Assembly (NCBI GenBank): GCA_021234155.1 | Contig: JAJEKV010000033.1 | Span: forward strand, 10,670,163 to 10,734,162 | DNA length: 64,000 bases | DNA from: Isoetes taiwanensis | Lineage: Eukaryota; Streptophyta; Lycopodiopsida; Isoetales; Isoetaceae | Reading direction: 5' to 3' | Part shown: piece after piece, positions 47,301 through 57,814 of the stretch | Numbering within the stretch: the first letter of the stretch is position 1 | Layout of the letters: every line of letters begins with the position of its first letter | Notes under the pieces: model-generated | The model's input: only the letters and a program-made list of their open reading frames with translations | Told to the model about the DNA's origin: nothing | Databases searched by the model: none | Made by a program: the position numbers and the translations under genes

Positions 47301-48021
47301 TGGACTCGCTCCATATGATCCTAAGATGGATTTGAAGATGGCCAATATTTGATCGTCAGGCCATCAGATGAAGACACTTATCCTATTTGGTTAGGGTATA
47401 CTATCTTGAGTGTTTGTAGGGAAGCTAATAACCCTAACAGAAACAAGGTGCGTGCGGAGTGGTGGCGTCCAGTAAGTGGAAAAGGAGTCATTACTGAAAA
47501 AGAGCGCTACAAAGATTGTTTTAATAAGCAATGGAAGTATGATGCAAGTGATCCGGACCAATGGGTGGAAATAAAATCCGTGTTGATGTCATGGAATCCC
47601 AGAAAGGGCAAGATGGATTCGAGAAAGGGGTGCATGAAGATTCCAATCTCTGTGAAGGATAAAGTTCTGAAGTCACTAGAGAAGATAGCCGAACAAGCAA
47701 AATAAAGTACGAGAGTCCATGAGTATCTTATGATGTGAATCTTACTTTCATTATAATCCTACTTTCAGCGCATTTTCATTGTATTCGTGCTTTCATTGTA
47801 ATCTTACTTTTTAGTATATGAGTATCTTTACTTGAATGTGAAATACTGGCTTGTGATTATCTACTTGAGTTACATCTATTTGAATGTGGAATACTGGCTT
47901 GTGATAAGTGTTAACTTGTAATTTGAGACCTGTTAGAATTAAGGCTGATAATAAAAAGTATTTACATGCAATTCCACATTGTTGAAATTGGGGTTGTCAC
48001 TATTTGTAAATTTCAAAATGA

Positions 48022-48054
48022 TGGAATAATTTCAAAATAATGGAATCGTGGTTA
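48022..48054 (-). repeat. Element 2 right terminal inverted repeat
   Basis: Minus strand TAACCACGATTCCATTATTT then TGAAATTATTCCA. Internally it is followed by another TTTTGAAATT. Confidence 0.9.
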
Positions 48055-48117
48055 TATTACTTCTGTTTTGCAAATGGCATCCCCTGCTCTAGGCGATGGC
48101 ATCCAATGCTCTTAGCG

Positions 48118-48388
48118 ATGGCACTCACTGCTGATGTTTCTGTAAGAGAGTCCATAGATGTCGATTTGCAGCCAAAAGCAGGTATATTCTGTTCTTTCTT
48201 ACCGTTCTTTTTCTTTATATTTGCCTTTGGTTCTTCATGTTTCTTCTTTGCATTTGCTATCTTGCTCTAACTTGTTTCTTGCTTTTTTGTTTGTTGGTGC
48301 AGGTCCGGCTTGTTTTGCTCTTAAAGCTCTGTTAGAGGTGCATCAAACATTCGTGTTGCAGAGTAAAAAGATTGAACAAGATGTCTAA
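48118..48388 (+). CDS. Possible small two-exon ORF just right of element 2
   Basis: ATG 48118 opens MALTADVSVRESIDVDLQPKA, which splices in phase (48181 to 48303, GTATAT...GGTGCAG) to GPACFALKALLEVHQTF and ends QSKKIEQDV at 48388, 49 residues in all. An alternative in-frame ATG lies at 48106. It could be the 3' end of a host gene whose upstream exons lie left of element 2. I do not recognise the family. Confidence 0.35.
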
Positions 48389-49978
48389 GTTGCAGCGGTA
48401 GCATGGAAATAATAGCACTGATTTTTGCTGTTAGAAGCACTGATCTGTTTGTTTACTTGGGCGCTATGCTTTGTTTGTTGCTTTGCTCCTTTCTACTCCA
48501 GATGGTACTCCGACATTTTGTCTCCTCTGTCTTGTTGCTCAATGGCAGCTTTGTGCATGAAACGAGAATCAATCACATGTTTGATTTCTGTAATCTTCGA
48601 AAATGGATCGCTTTAACTTTAAGTCACTGGGTACCATTTCGTGGAATGTTACTGTTAAATGCTAGTTACATGCCGATTTTCAAAATTCTTGTTTGTTTTG
48701 CTGAATGAAAAATGGAATGTAGACTAGAAACAGAATCGAAAACAGAATGTAACATGGAATGTAAACTAAAATCCAGAATGTAATCAAGATGTTGCAAGAC
48801 ACTCTTCTAAGGCCGGGATTCCACTACTGGCAAGTTTATATGCTGACATGGAGCATTGTTCCATCACGGTAGAATTCTTAGTGTCGGTAATTTTGTGCAG
48901 TGTTCCATTTAGAAATTTTATTATGTATTTCATGGAGTTTACCTGTGTTTTCTGACAACCATTCAAAACTTATACGACTTGCCACTATTGTAAATCATGG
49001 CGATCATCCTTTAATCCCCATTTCCTTGAAAATCAGGTTTCAAAAATTGTCATTTTCTTTAGAAGAATTAAGCTAATGTGAGTTGGGGTTGGAGTTTTCA
49101 AGCACATTTCTGGAAATTATCTAAGTAATTTTGGAGCATCAGAGGTTTCTCTAGAATGGAGGCACGGGGGAGATTTGCGAGCAGATCAGAAACGAAAGAG
49201 ATTAAAGAAAAAATTGTGATGTTGCTGTAGATCGAGCAAAGTAACAACGACACATACAAAAATTTCGAGCAAAAAAAAAGATCAAAATTCTTATGAAGAG
49301 CTGGGATAGATCGATCTTCACTTTTTATGCCTCCTCCAGCTGCTACGGGATGAAACGGCTGTTCAAAAATTGCTCCTACCAGAGGGTACTGCCCGTCCGT
49401 TGAAGAGTGCTCCGGCAGTCTAAAGAAAATGCCACATGGGCAATGTGCCGGACGTAGTGGAATACATAAAAAAAAAAAAAATTATTGTTGACATGGCAGC
49501 TAGTGGTTGGGCAAGAAATTCATTGCTACTCTTAAACGGCCGCAGTGGAATCCTGGCCTAATCCAAATTCCTGGAAAAGAAGATAAGCCACGTGGCAATG
49601 CACGATTGTCTTAGGGGCTAAGTGCCACGTAAGTGGCTTTTACGTCATACCACATGGTAGCATCAGCATCCTCGTATGGCCTAGATTGGTGGTGTTTTTG
49701 CCAATTGAGCTTAGGAATGCAATTGCAGATTATAATGATACTTCTACATAGAACATTTGCAAGAAAACACAGCTGGCATCCACGTAGGGATGTGTGTGCT
49801 TGGTTGATTTGGAAACACCTTTGACTGGTAAACGAAAATCTGGCCATTACGTGGCAAGCAACAATTGCCGTCCATGATGGTCTGCCAAAGATTGGTCCGA
49901 TCCAAAGCCTTGGGCGTTTCAAGCTTGTTTCTGATCAGAAAGGAAAGCGCTTTTAGGTTTGGAGATTGGGGATGAGGA
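48389..49978. other. Intergenic region upstream of the GT61 gene
   Basis: No convincing gene or repeat. It holds an A-run near 49468-49480 and probably the promoter of the GT61 gene. Confidence 0.6.
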
Positions 49979-51653
49979 ATGGTGTCCAAGGGCCGCATGA
50001 TTCTGCCTGGTCAGCTCCGACTAGTGCTCTTGCTGCTCTTTTTTATGGTTGCCCTTACCATTTTTGTCCTCAATGCCCTCGCAGTTTTTCCTTGGCCGGC
50101 TCAATCAGGTTAGTTTTTCAAATTATACGCTTCGGTTGCGTTTGTTCTAAAATGGGCATTTTGATATTTTTAGATTCGAATCTTCAGCAGTCTAGGCTTC
50201 AAAAAGATCCTCAAAAGAATGTAGATAATCTGAATTGGCCTGCCACCACTTATTTGACAGGAAGCAAACCCATTTTAAGTAAGTTTTTTTCACTAAAAAG
50301 TATGCATTTAGCTTATGCATTTTGTTCTTACTCGTTATTTTCTCATCTCTAGCACATTCGAAAAGAATGAGATTACCAGGAACATTAGTGGGAGAAGTAT
50401 TTACATGTGATAGATCACATTTTCGAACAGATGTCTGTTTTATGAGGGGAGATGTTCGAATGGATGGTAAAACAGGTTCTTTTATGCTATACACTGCGGA
50501 TGAGAATAGTCCTACAGGTGAAGAAAGGATTAAACCGTATACAAGGAAATGGGAAAAGAGCTGCATGGATGCTGTACATGAAGTCAAGCTCAAATCTTTC
50601 AGACAAGCAGAAGCAATACAAAATCGTTCTATATTAGCTTGTAATATTCACCATTCAGTACCAGCTGTAGTATTCACAACAGGTGGGTACACAGGAAATC
50701 TTTATCATGAGTTTCATGATGGATTAATTCCTCTGTATATAACCTCTCAGCATCTTCAGGGAGAGGTGGTCTTTATTATTGTTGAGTACCATGACTGGTG
50801 GATGACAAAGTACGGAGACCTTGTCAGACAAATTTCTAACTATGATGTTATTAGCTTTGAGAATGACAGTAGAATCCACTGTTTTGGCGAGGTGACAGTT
50901 GGACTGCATATTCATGAGGAGCTAGGTATAGATCCTGCTTTAATGCCTCATAATGAATCCATTCAAAATTTTCGCATGCTTTTGGAGAATGCTTACACTG
51001 AGAATCATCCTTATTCAGAAGAGCCTCCCTCTTCTGTAAAACCAAGACTTGTGATAATAGTCCGTAAGGGCACTCGTGTTATTTTGAATATAGAAGAAAT
51101 AGTTGCACTAGCTGAGAGAATAGGACTTGAGGTAAAACTCTGTGAACCTGATCCAACTGCTGAACTGAAGAGACTTTATTGGACACTAAACTCGAGTGAG
51201 ATCCTTCTGGGTGTGCATGGAGCTGCTATGACACATTTCTTATTCATGCGTCCAGGAACTGTCTTCATACAGGTTGTTCCACTAGGAACAAGCTGGGCTG
51301 CAGCAACATATTATGGTGAACCTGCAATAAAGCTTGGGCTTCAATATATTGAGTATAAAATCAAGCCTGAGGAGAGTTCCTTGAGTGGAAAATATGACCA
51401 GAATGATACTATTTTAACTAAACCAGAAGAAATAATCAAGAAGGGATGGTGGGTGCTGAAAGAAATTTATTTGGAGGGCCAAGATGTAAAGCTGTCCTTG
51501 CCACGCTTGGAAAAGACTCTACTTGATGCCAAAATCAAAGCACTGAACTTTTTAGAACAAAAGAGGGCAACACCATCAAGTTCTAGAGAAATACCTAAAA
51601 CAAAGTCTTTTCTAAGTCAAGATATGTTGAAAGCGACGACCACAGCAGCTTGA
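49979..51653 (+). CDS. Glycosyltransferase family 61 protein (xylan-type arabinosyl/xylosyltransferase)
   Basis: Three exons (49979-50108, 50174-50278, 50353-51653) give 511 residues with GT-AG introns of 65 and 74 bp. The N-terminus is short and basic, then a membrane anchor (about residues 14-38, VLLLLFFMVALTIF), the layout of a type II Golgi protein. The catalytic part includes TTGGYTGNLYHEFHDGLIPL (about 188-207), a Lys/Arg-rich VRKGTRVI near 316-323 and GVHGAAMTHFLFMRPG near 366, where the family has HGAxxTN. GT61 enzymes add arabinose or xylose to xylan in plants, or xylose to N-glycans; the plant xylan clade fits best. The gene is intact, with no sign of transposon origin. The first ATG of the frame was chosen because it gives the anchor. 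Confidence 0.9.
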
Positions 51654-52876
51654 ATTTTGTTGAAGCCAGCCTGAGTTTTGTTGAAGCACTTTCAATTCTT
51701 TCCAAGCCCTTCGTGGGGCTTGCTGATACAATAAAGTCAAGTACTTAAATTTTGTACATTATCTGTAATCAAAATGCAACACATGATACGATACGTTTTT
51801 GCATAAAATATTTCTGGATTTCTCTTGCAACAGCCGAGACCTGGCCATGACAAGACATCCAGGGTAATAAGATCTTGATCCATTTTTCTACATGTGTTCA
51901 AGTTTCATGTTTTACTTCCTTGGATCCATTGAATAGCTTAAAGTCAGTAATTTAGAAAAGAATTAAGCTTCGATGGAATTGCAATGATTAATATTTTTTC
52001 AAGTTTTTACAAGAACTTTACATTCACCAACATTATGCTGTGATAGATCAACTTGCATGCCTAAAATCTCTTGACAATTGCTGCCCTGTAACCCATTAAG
52101 ATCTCTTTGTCATGGTACTGGGATAAATCTACATCTTGCATTCTCAGTTGGACCCATTGCCCTTCATGTTTGATTTTCTTAATTGATCAGCTCCACTCCT
52201 TTGTAAGCATCCATTAGGCATTTCACACCTCCATAATACTGGGACAGATCTGGCCCATTGCCAATCAATTCCATGTATTCAACTAGGAACAAAATTTAGA
52301 AACACTGCTTCTTATAACAATCATTATAGTGACAGAACATATTCACCACACAAACACTCCTATTTTATGTCTGCAACTGCAGGCGTGCAATTTTGTTGGT
52401 GAAACACCAACAAACTTGAGGATGTTTATACTTGAATGGCATCTTGCCGAAAACGGGTAGGTTCTATGTGAATATTTCAATAACGCTGATTCTGCGGACA
52501 TCATCGTGGATAAGATAACTTAACACTATGTTAGGTAAGAGGCTGCCCGAAAAAAATTGATGCCAGGTATTGTGGCTTTAAGAGACCTCCATTTCAAGTT
52601 GATGCCAGGTATGGTAACTTTAAGAGACGTCCATTTCAATCAAGTCACTCCTTCAATGTTTGTCTTAAGCTGTCTTTTCTGGCCGAGATTGGAGTGCTTA
52701 AAACTGGCCTTGACCCCATTGCACAAAATAGCAGCCAGGAGAAGCATAAACATGGCCACTCAGAAGAGGATCTCAGAAATACAAAGACAAGCCATGGCTT
52801 TTCAACAAATAATAGTCCATGCTTTATGGGGAACACTCCCAGTTTGAGGTGCAGCATTAGAATTATAAATTTTTGT
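51654..52876. other. Intergenic region between GT61 and RH41 (convergent 3' ends)
   Basis: No gene seen. A short imperfect duplication (TGATGCCAGGTATKGTRRCTT words) lies at 52558-52640. Confidence 0.6.
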
Positions 52877-54626
52877 CTAGACTTTTCTCTTCCGAGGATT
52901 ATAAGCTACAGCATAAGAGGAATGTGCATATGGAGAATTAGCCAACTGCTGTGGAACGGCTGCTCCTGCATTACGAAGTAGTTGAATGAACTCCCTAAAT
53001 AATGCTTTGCTATCATTATTAATAAACACCATGGCAGAACCTGTTATTCCAAGCCTGGAAGCACGTCCTATCTGATGTATGTATTCCTGCAAAGAATTTG
53101 GCATGTCATATATTATCACTTGAGTCACCCTAAGAAGGTCCAAACCTCTCCCAAGTACACCTGTCGCGACCACAATTGGTACCTCCCCTAATAGAAATGA
53201 TTGCATAATTTCTCTCCTTTCATTCATGGGCTTTTCCCCGTGTAGAGATGCAGCATGGATGTTTGTGACTGTCTTGATAGCATCTGCAAGAAGATCTGCA
53301 CCCAATCTCGAATTCACAAATACCACTGCAGGAGGTCGGAAATGATTTGCACTTTGCAAGATTTCAAATAATTTCTTTTTCTTGGCTTTAGAATCGAGCC
53401 ACATTACATTCTGTTGAATAGCTTTGTTGGGTTGATTATGGCATCCAGTAAAAATAGTAATGGGCTTGTTTAATATGGTAGAAGAAAACTTCTCAATTTC
53501 TTGTGGAATAGTTGCAGAGAACAGCATAATCTGAGGCTGTGAGAGTGCTTGTACTATTTGCATTACCTGATCCCTGAATCCATGCTGTAGCATGCAATCT
53601 ACCTCGTCTAACACCAGCATGCAAACATCTCCCAAGTCAAGGTCATGTTTTGATAGAAGGTCTATAAGTCTTCCAGGGGTTCCAATAATGAGCTCAATAC
53701 CTTGTTTTATTCTATAGACTTGTTGAGGCATGGCATCTCCACCTACAACCAATGCAGTTTTGAAAGGCAGACCCTTTCCCAACATTTTGGCCTGCTCTTC
53801 AACTTGTGCAGCAAGCTCCCTTGTGGGTGCCATAATGATAGCAAGGGGCTTTTTGCCTTCAGAAAAATGGCCCATCCTGACACGGCAGCACTTGTAAATA
53901 ATAGGTAGAATAAAGGAAAGAGTTTTTCCAGAACCTGTACCTGCACATACCAAAAGATCCCTTCCCTTCAAAGCAGCTGGAATGGCTTGCATCTGCACTG
54001 GGGTTGGGCTTTCGTAATTTGCCATCAAATTCTGCTGAAGTTTCTCATGAAACCCACAACTAGAAAAATCCAAAATCGGTGCCGGTACCTGGTCTCCTTG
54101 CACACGAATTTCTAAAGATTTACGCAAATCCTCAATTTGTTTCCCATTAAGCCTCGTTTTAACATTAGCTTCCCACTCAGGTAACCGAGGATTCCCATCA
54201 CTGACAACTATGCATTCATTTTGTACAGGATGTAATTCTTGTGCCACTAGAGATTCTTCATCTTGCACTTGCAGGATCCCTTTTCTGAACAAGACCACAG
54301 ATTTGCATTCCAAACTACAAACATCATCTTCTGTCTCGTTACAAATGTATTCTCCATACCTACCGCAAACAACACAAAGGGGCTCGTCAATTTCCGCCTT
54401 CCTTTGATCAATGCGCCTCCTTTTGATCGGATCCTCTGCAGAAAATATGTAAGCTAAGCTATAAGCCACAAAATCCAATTATTCAAAAGAGGGCATTACC
54501 CGTAACTGTAAGGACATCGGAGACTTCAGATAAATTTGGGGATTGTGGTGGTTGATCCGGCTTAGCGAGATTTGGCAATGGCGCCGGATTTAAGGTTGCA
54601 GCGGAAAGGCACCTAGGTAGCAGCAT
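52877..54626 (-). CDS. RH41: DEAD-box ATP-dependent RNA helicase 41 with HIT zinc finger
   Basis: Two exons on the minus strand, 54626-54500 and 54435-52877, joined by a 64-bp GT-AG intron, give 561 residues. An HIT-type zinc finger (CVVCGRYGEYIC, then CSLEC) lies at about 63-86. Helicase motifs follow in order: Q motif (SPTPVQMQAI), AGTGSGKT (207-214), PTRELAAQ, TPGRL, LDEVD (DEVD, 319-322), SAT (349-351), VVFVNSR, ATGVLGRGLD and HQIGRASR (496-503). The C-terminus is short and basic. An HIT finger before a DEAD core identifies plant RH41, an RNA helicase presumed to act in RNA processing. DEVD in place of DEAD and HQIGRAS in place of HRIGRTG are departures, but ATP-binding residues are kept. 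The N-terminal exon (MLLPRCLSAA) could be a transit peptide. Confidence 0.93.
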
Positions 54627-54714
54627 TCCACCATATAATATTAAGGAAACCCTAGGGGTATTATTAAGAGTAATCAGTCAATACAAGAAATTTATCCAAT
54701 TTCCCTATATGTTT

Positions 54715-54839
54715 CTAGGAGGGGTGAAAATAGAGTTACCCTTGTTAAGTTGAACATTTGGTGATGCCATCCCGTAGAATAACCAATGGTCATGATTGTG
54801 CCACGACCCATAACAAGGGTAACTCTATTTTCACCTAGG
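54715..54839. mobile_element. 125-bp MITE upstream of RH41
   Basis: Inverted ends GGTGAAAATAGAGTTACCCT plus TGTTA face each other across about 60 bp, with CTAGG on both outer sides, perhaps the target duplication. It starts about 90 bp upstream of the RH41 start codon, inside its presumed promoter or 5' leader. Confidence 0.75.
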
Positions 54840-56816
54840 GCTTCCTCGGTCCGACCTGACTTGACCATATGCGTCCACGTCAGGGCATTTTTCATGGCTC
54901 ATTTGCATGAGGCAGAGTTCCTGACCTGTTAGCATAACTGGCAACGTTACTGACAAACTATGATCGCTACCCCTTTCTGGAAGGCCAAGACGATTCCTGT
55001 GCCACGTAGGCAGCAAGGGCGGGTCAGAGGAGACATGGGAACGGAGCAAGCTACACCTTGGCTTGGAAGTCAAAGGCCAAAAACGTCTCATGGAAACAGA
55101 CTCTTAGAAAAGTGAGTGCGTAAAGAGGAAGAATATTTTGCAAGATTTAACAATTCCTAGATACATGAAACGATCATGTTTAACTCATCAATATTATCTA
55201 GAAATATTCCAGTGTCTACTACTATTGTTACAATGGATGTCCCTCCACATGATCCAGTGGCATTCAGACACCAAAAGACAAGTGCACTTGCTCTTAGTGA
55301 TTCTATGGATGTGGAACTTCGGCCTGGTTAAGTTTATCTCCATTGAAGATATATGTGTATTATTCTTTTCTTTGTTGTGAGAAGAAAGTAATTTTTCTTG
55401 CATTATGTTATCATTCTTAGACGGGTGGCTTTGTTGATATGTTTATCCACTGGGTTTTTATTCGTATCTCTGCATTGTATCATGTAATGTTTGAGAGCGA
55501 TTAATAAAGTCTGACATCCTTCGAAAATTTTTTTTTTTATCTAGAATTGTTCATATTTTGCGAACATATGTCAGAGTAACATTATTATCATGAAAGGCTG
55601 CAAAATCAGTCCCTAATAAATATGTGCTTTGTGATTTGTGATGTGTGGTGAGTGGAATTACATGTTGTGGGCTGTAGGGGTTTGATTGGTGCTTATTGGT
55701 ATTGCTTGTAATTATGTTCTGCAATTGTAAGAGGGGGCCGATATAACATATGATTATGGATGGTTTAGGGGGGTATTCGTAGGCCAAAAGCGTACAGTGA
55801 TGATGTCAGCATAGCGGGTTTGGTTTTTCAGTGGTTATGTTTTGTTTTGTTATTTCCCGAGTTTCTATTTTAGGGTTACAGAGGCCGGTGGCAGTGGCGA
55901 TGGCTGCGGAGCAGTGGGGTTCTGGCGGCAGGTTGTTCCACAACAATGGACGCTCAAGTATTCTAACGCATTTTTTTTTCAGTAGAGGGATTTGTCATGG
56001 CAAAGGGAGCAGGGTGATTTGTTGGCTAAGCAGGCAGATATGGTCTCCTTAACGTCCTTGGCCTCTGCATTTAGCCGTAGGATTAAATCTCAGCCATCTA
56101 TTCTAAGAGGTTATATCCAGTAACAATTTTTGGCCAAAACTGTTATGTCCATAACAAGAATGTTATGTCCATAATCCTCTGTTGCCACGTACTGATTTCT
56201 TTTGGGCCGCCATAGCCGGGCCTCCTTCACAAAAGGCCGCCATAGCCAGGCCTCCGGCCTCCATAGCCAGACCTCCAGGTGGCCTCCAGGCCCTGCGCTT
56301 CCTTTTTCCTGATTTTGGTGTTTGATCCGGCTAAAAATGACAGAACATAAACGTCCAATTTCGGCACTGTAGCAGACCCGAATCACCAAAATCAAGCCTT
56401 TTTCCAAGGCAAGTCCAGCACTCTAAGCCCCAAATCGGCACTTTTGATGCAGTTTCCAATTCGCATCTGAACATGTGATCTACTATTTTGCATGTCTGTC
56501 GGCATACTCTCAGTGGAGTAATCACTTCTAAGCCACTTCCCAGAGGCATAAAATCAAGCCCAAGCCGCATTTGATCCTAAAATCGGCCTTGCCCAGGCAA
56601 AATCCGACCCTTTTAATCAGTTTTGGCATGGCTTTTCTCCCCAGTTCTTCTATATTGTTTTTGCACAGAATTCCCCTTTTTGTATAGTACTCGGAGCAGC
56701 AAATCGATTCAGAAAATCCATTTTGAAAACAGAGACTTATTGCCGGAATGCAATGCAGGCTACCAAGCTTGGCCATGGTGGTTCTGCCAAATGCCTCGGC
56801 CAAGGACGTTAAGGTC
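54840..56816. other. Intergenic region, no gene recognised
   Basis: Short frames only. Around 56205-56300 GGCCGCCATAGCC and GGCCTCC words recur. A T-run lies at 55530. Confidence 0.5.
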
Positions 56817-56965
56817 GATAACGTCCTCCCCTCGGCGTTATGGCCCATTAAAATGGCCTCGTGGCCATGTGGCCAGGAAATTCCTCGCATAATCGAGGAA
56901 TTTCCTGGCCACATGGCCACGAGGCCATTTTAATGGGCCATAACGCCTCATGGGAGGACGTTATC
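56817..56965. repeat. 149-bp near-perfect hairpin (fold-back element)
   Basis: Arms of about 70 bp meet at CTCGCATAATCGAG near 56891. The outer ends read GATAACGTCCTCCC and GGGAGGACGTTATC; inner parts share GGCCCATTAAAATGGCCTCG. Few mismatches are visible, all near the outer third. Confidence 0.92.
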
Positions 56966-57784
56966 TAGCCCTTCCAGATGTGTATGCTGAAGCATGTGCC
57001 TTTGGGTCCTTCATATCCTGCTCTTTTTTCGTCCTTATGCTTGTTGGCATGCTCTGTTTCGATTCTTCAAGGCCAAAGCAGATTTGGGCTCTCCTAGCAG
57101 GTTGCCGGATTCATGACATACCATTCTGTGTAAATCCTTCAAGATCGACCATCAGGGTTTCGTGGGGTTCTGCCGTGATTTTGCAGGGATTTCTTAGCAG
57201 GGTTTTCACAGGGTTTTCTTAGCAGTTTGGCAGGTCGAGTTTGTGACCCACATTCCACTGTAAGCTGCTTGATCCTTCAAACAGCTTCATCATTTGTTTC
57301 TGCCAGCAATCTCGAGGGGTTTCAAAACTTAGTTTTGTTCCGAAGTATGACTCTTTAAATGTGGCATTCTGGTACCGATTTAACTCGGTGGGGTTCAACT
57401 CCCCATTCTTGAATGCAATTTGCCTCTACCAGGAGCTCCAGTATTAGGAAGGTCAGGGCTTCTTCTCCATGTTAAATTTATTGCGCTCATGCCTGACAGG
57501 TCCTTGGAGTTGTGGTCGTGCTTGTTATTGTGTGTTATTAAGCTTTGATCATTTTCCATTGACTGCATCATTGACTTGGCCACTTTTGAAAAATGTGATT
57601 TTAGTTTATGGATTTGGCATATGCCATGGAATATTCCATGGACCAACAGCTAGGGTTTGTGACGGGCTGGCCAGTTAACCTCTCGGTAACTGGAGATCCC
57701 ATCGATCTCTACCGTTGGATTTATTTAACCGTTGCAACTCAAGAAATTAATACATGCATGCTTAGGTAAAGAATTTAATCTTTA
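56966..57784. other. Intergenic region, no gene recognised
   Basis: Between the hairpin and the Helitron end; short frames without family signals. Confidence 0.5.
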
Positions 57785-57814
57785 CTAGTAAACGTGTGCC
57801 CGGCGTTGCCGGGC
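57785..57814 (-). mobile_element. Helitron 3, 3' terminus, minus strand
   Basis: On the minus strand the hairpin GCCCGGCAACGCCGGGC (57814-57798) is followed by ACACGTTTA and CTAG, then T. This is the same terminus as Helitrons 1 and 2. The body extends to the right; I could not identify the 5' TC end. Confidence 0.8.

Larger units (their letters stand above)
42638..47705 (+). pseudogene. Putative DDE transposase, DUF7869 type, with DUF8039-like N-terminal exon
   Basis: Exon 1 (42638-42691) codes MSPRRKLAEALDQATESQ and splices in phase to 42762 (VEEMSNQAGE). Exon 2 resembles the DUF8039 domain of plant CACTA/ULP proteins: VIGKGIVDNM, CHGVPLGPDYIKI and TLGESVGSFLAWP. After long introns the main exon runs from about 44658. 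It has NKHCYACNNINS, GDCGCPNNC, an HTH-like stretch (GISASTWWRLKRN), FSKCNICAYLL, DKMDPQKTCLPQF, then LQLDNCAGQNKNRY and GHTHEDIDAMFG, the DUF7869 core. The C-terminus has IVRPSDEDTYPIWLGYTI and RAEWWRP. One nonsense codon (46416-46418) and frame changes near 42930, 46675 and 47345 break it. It shares core and tail motifs with the element 1 protein but is better preserved. Confidence 0.75.
36928..48054. mobile_element. Element 2: DNA transposon with methyltransferase-like/FCP fusion and DUF7869-type transposase
   Basis: 11,127 bp, flanked by TA (36926-36927 and 48055-48056). The left end starts TAACCACGATTTCGTTATTT and the right end, on the minus strand, TAACCACGATTCCATTATTT; both continue TGAAATTATTCCA. 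It interrupts a host repeat unit, and the right flank resumes TTACTTC as the unit would. Layout matches element 1: a methyltransferase-like gene runs left and a transposase gene runs right from about 42.3-42.6 kb. The palindrome here is TCGCGCGTAGCGCGA. A copia fragment is inserted inside at 39121-40130. Confidence 0.85.

Noticed and set aside
36928-48054. Assignment of element 2 to Tc1/mariner because of TA
   Set aside because: The transposase core (DUF7869 type) and size do not fit Tc1/mariner; TA alone is not enough.
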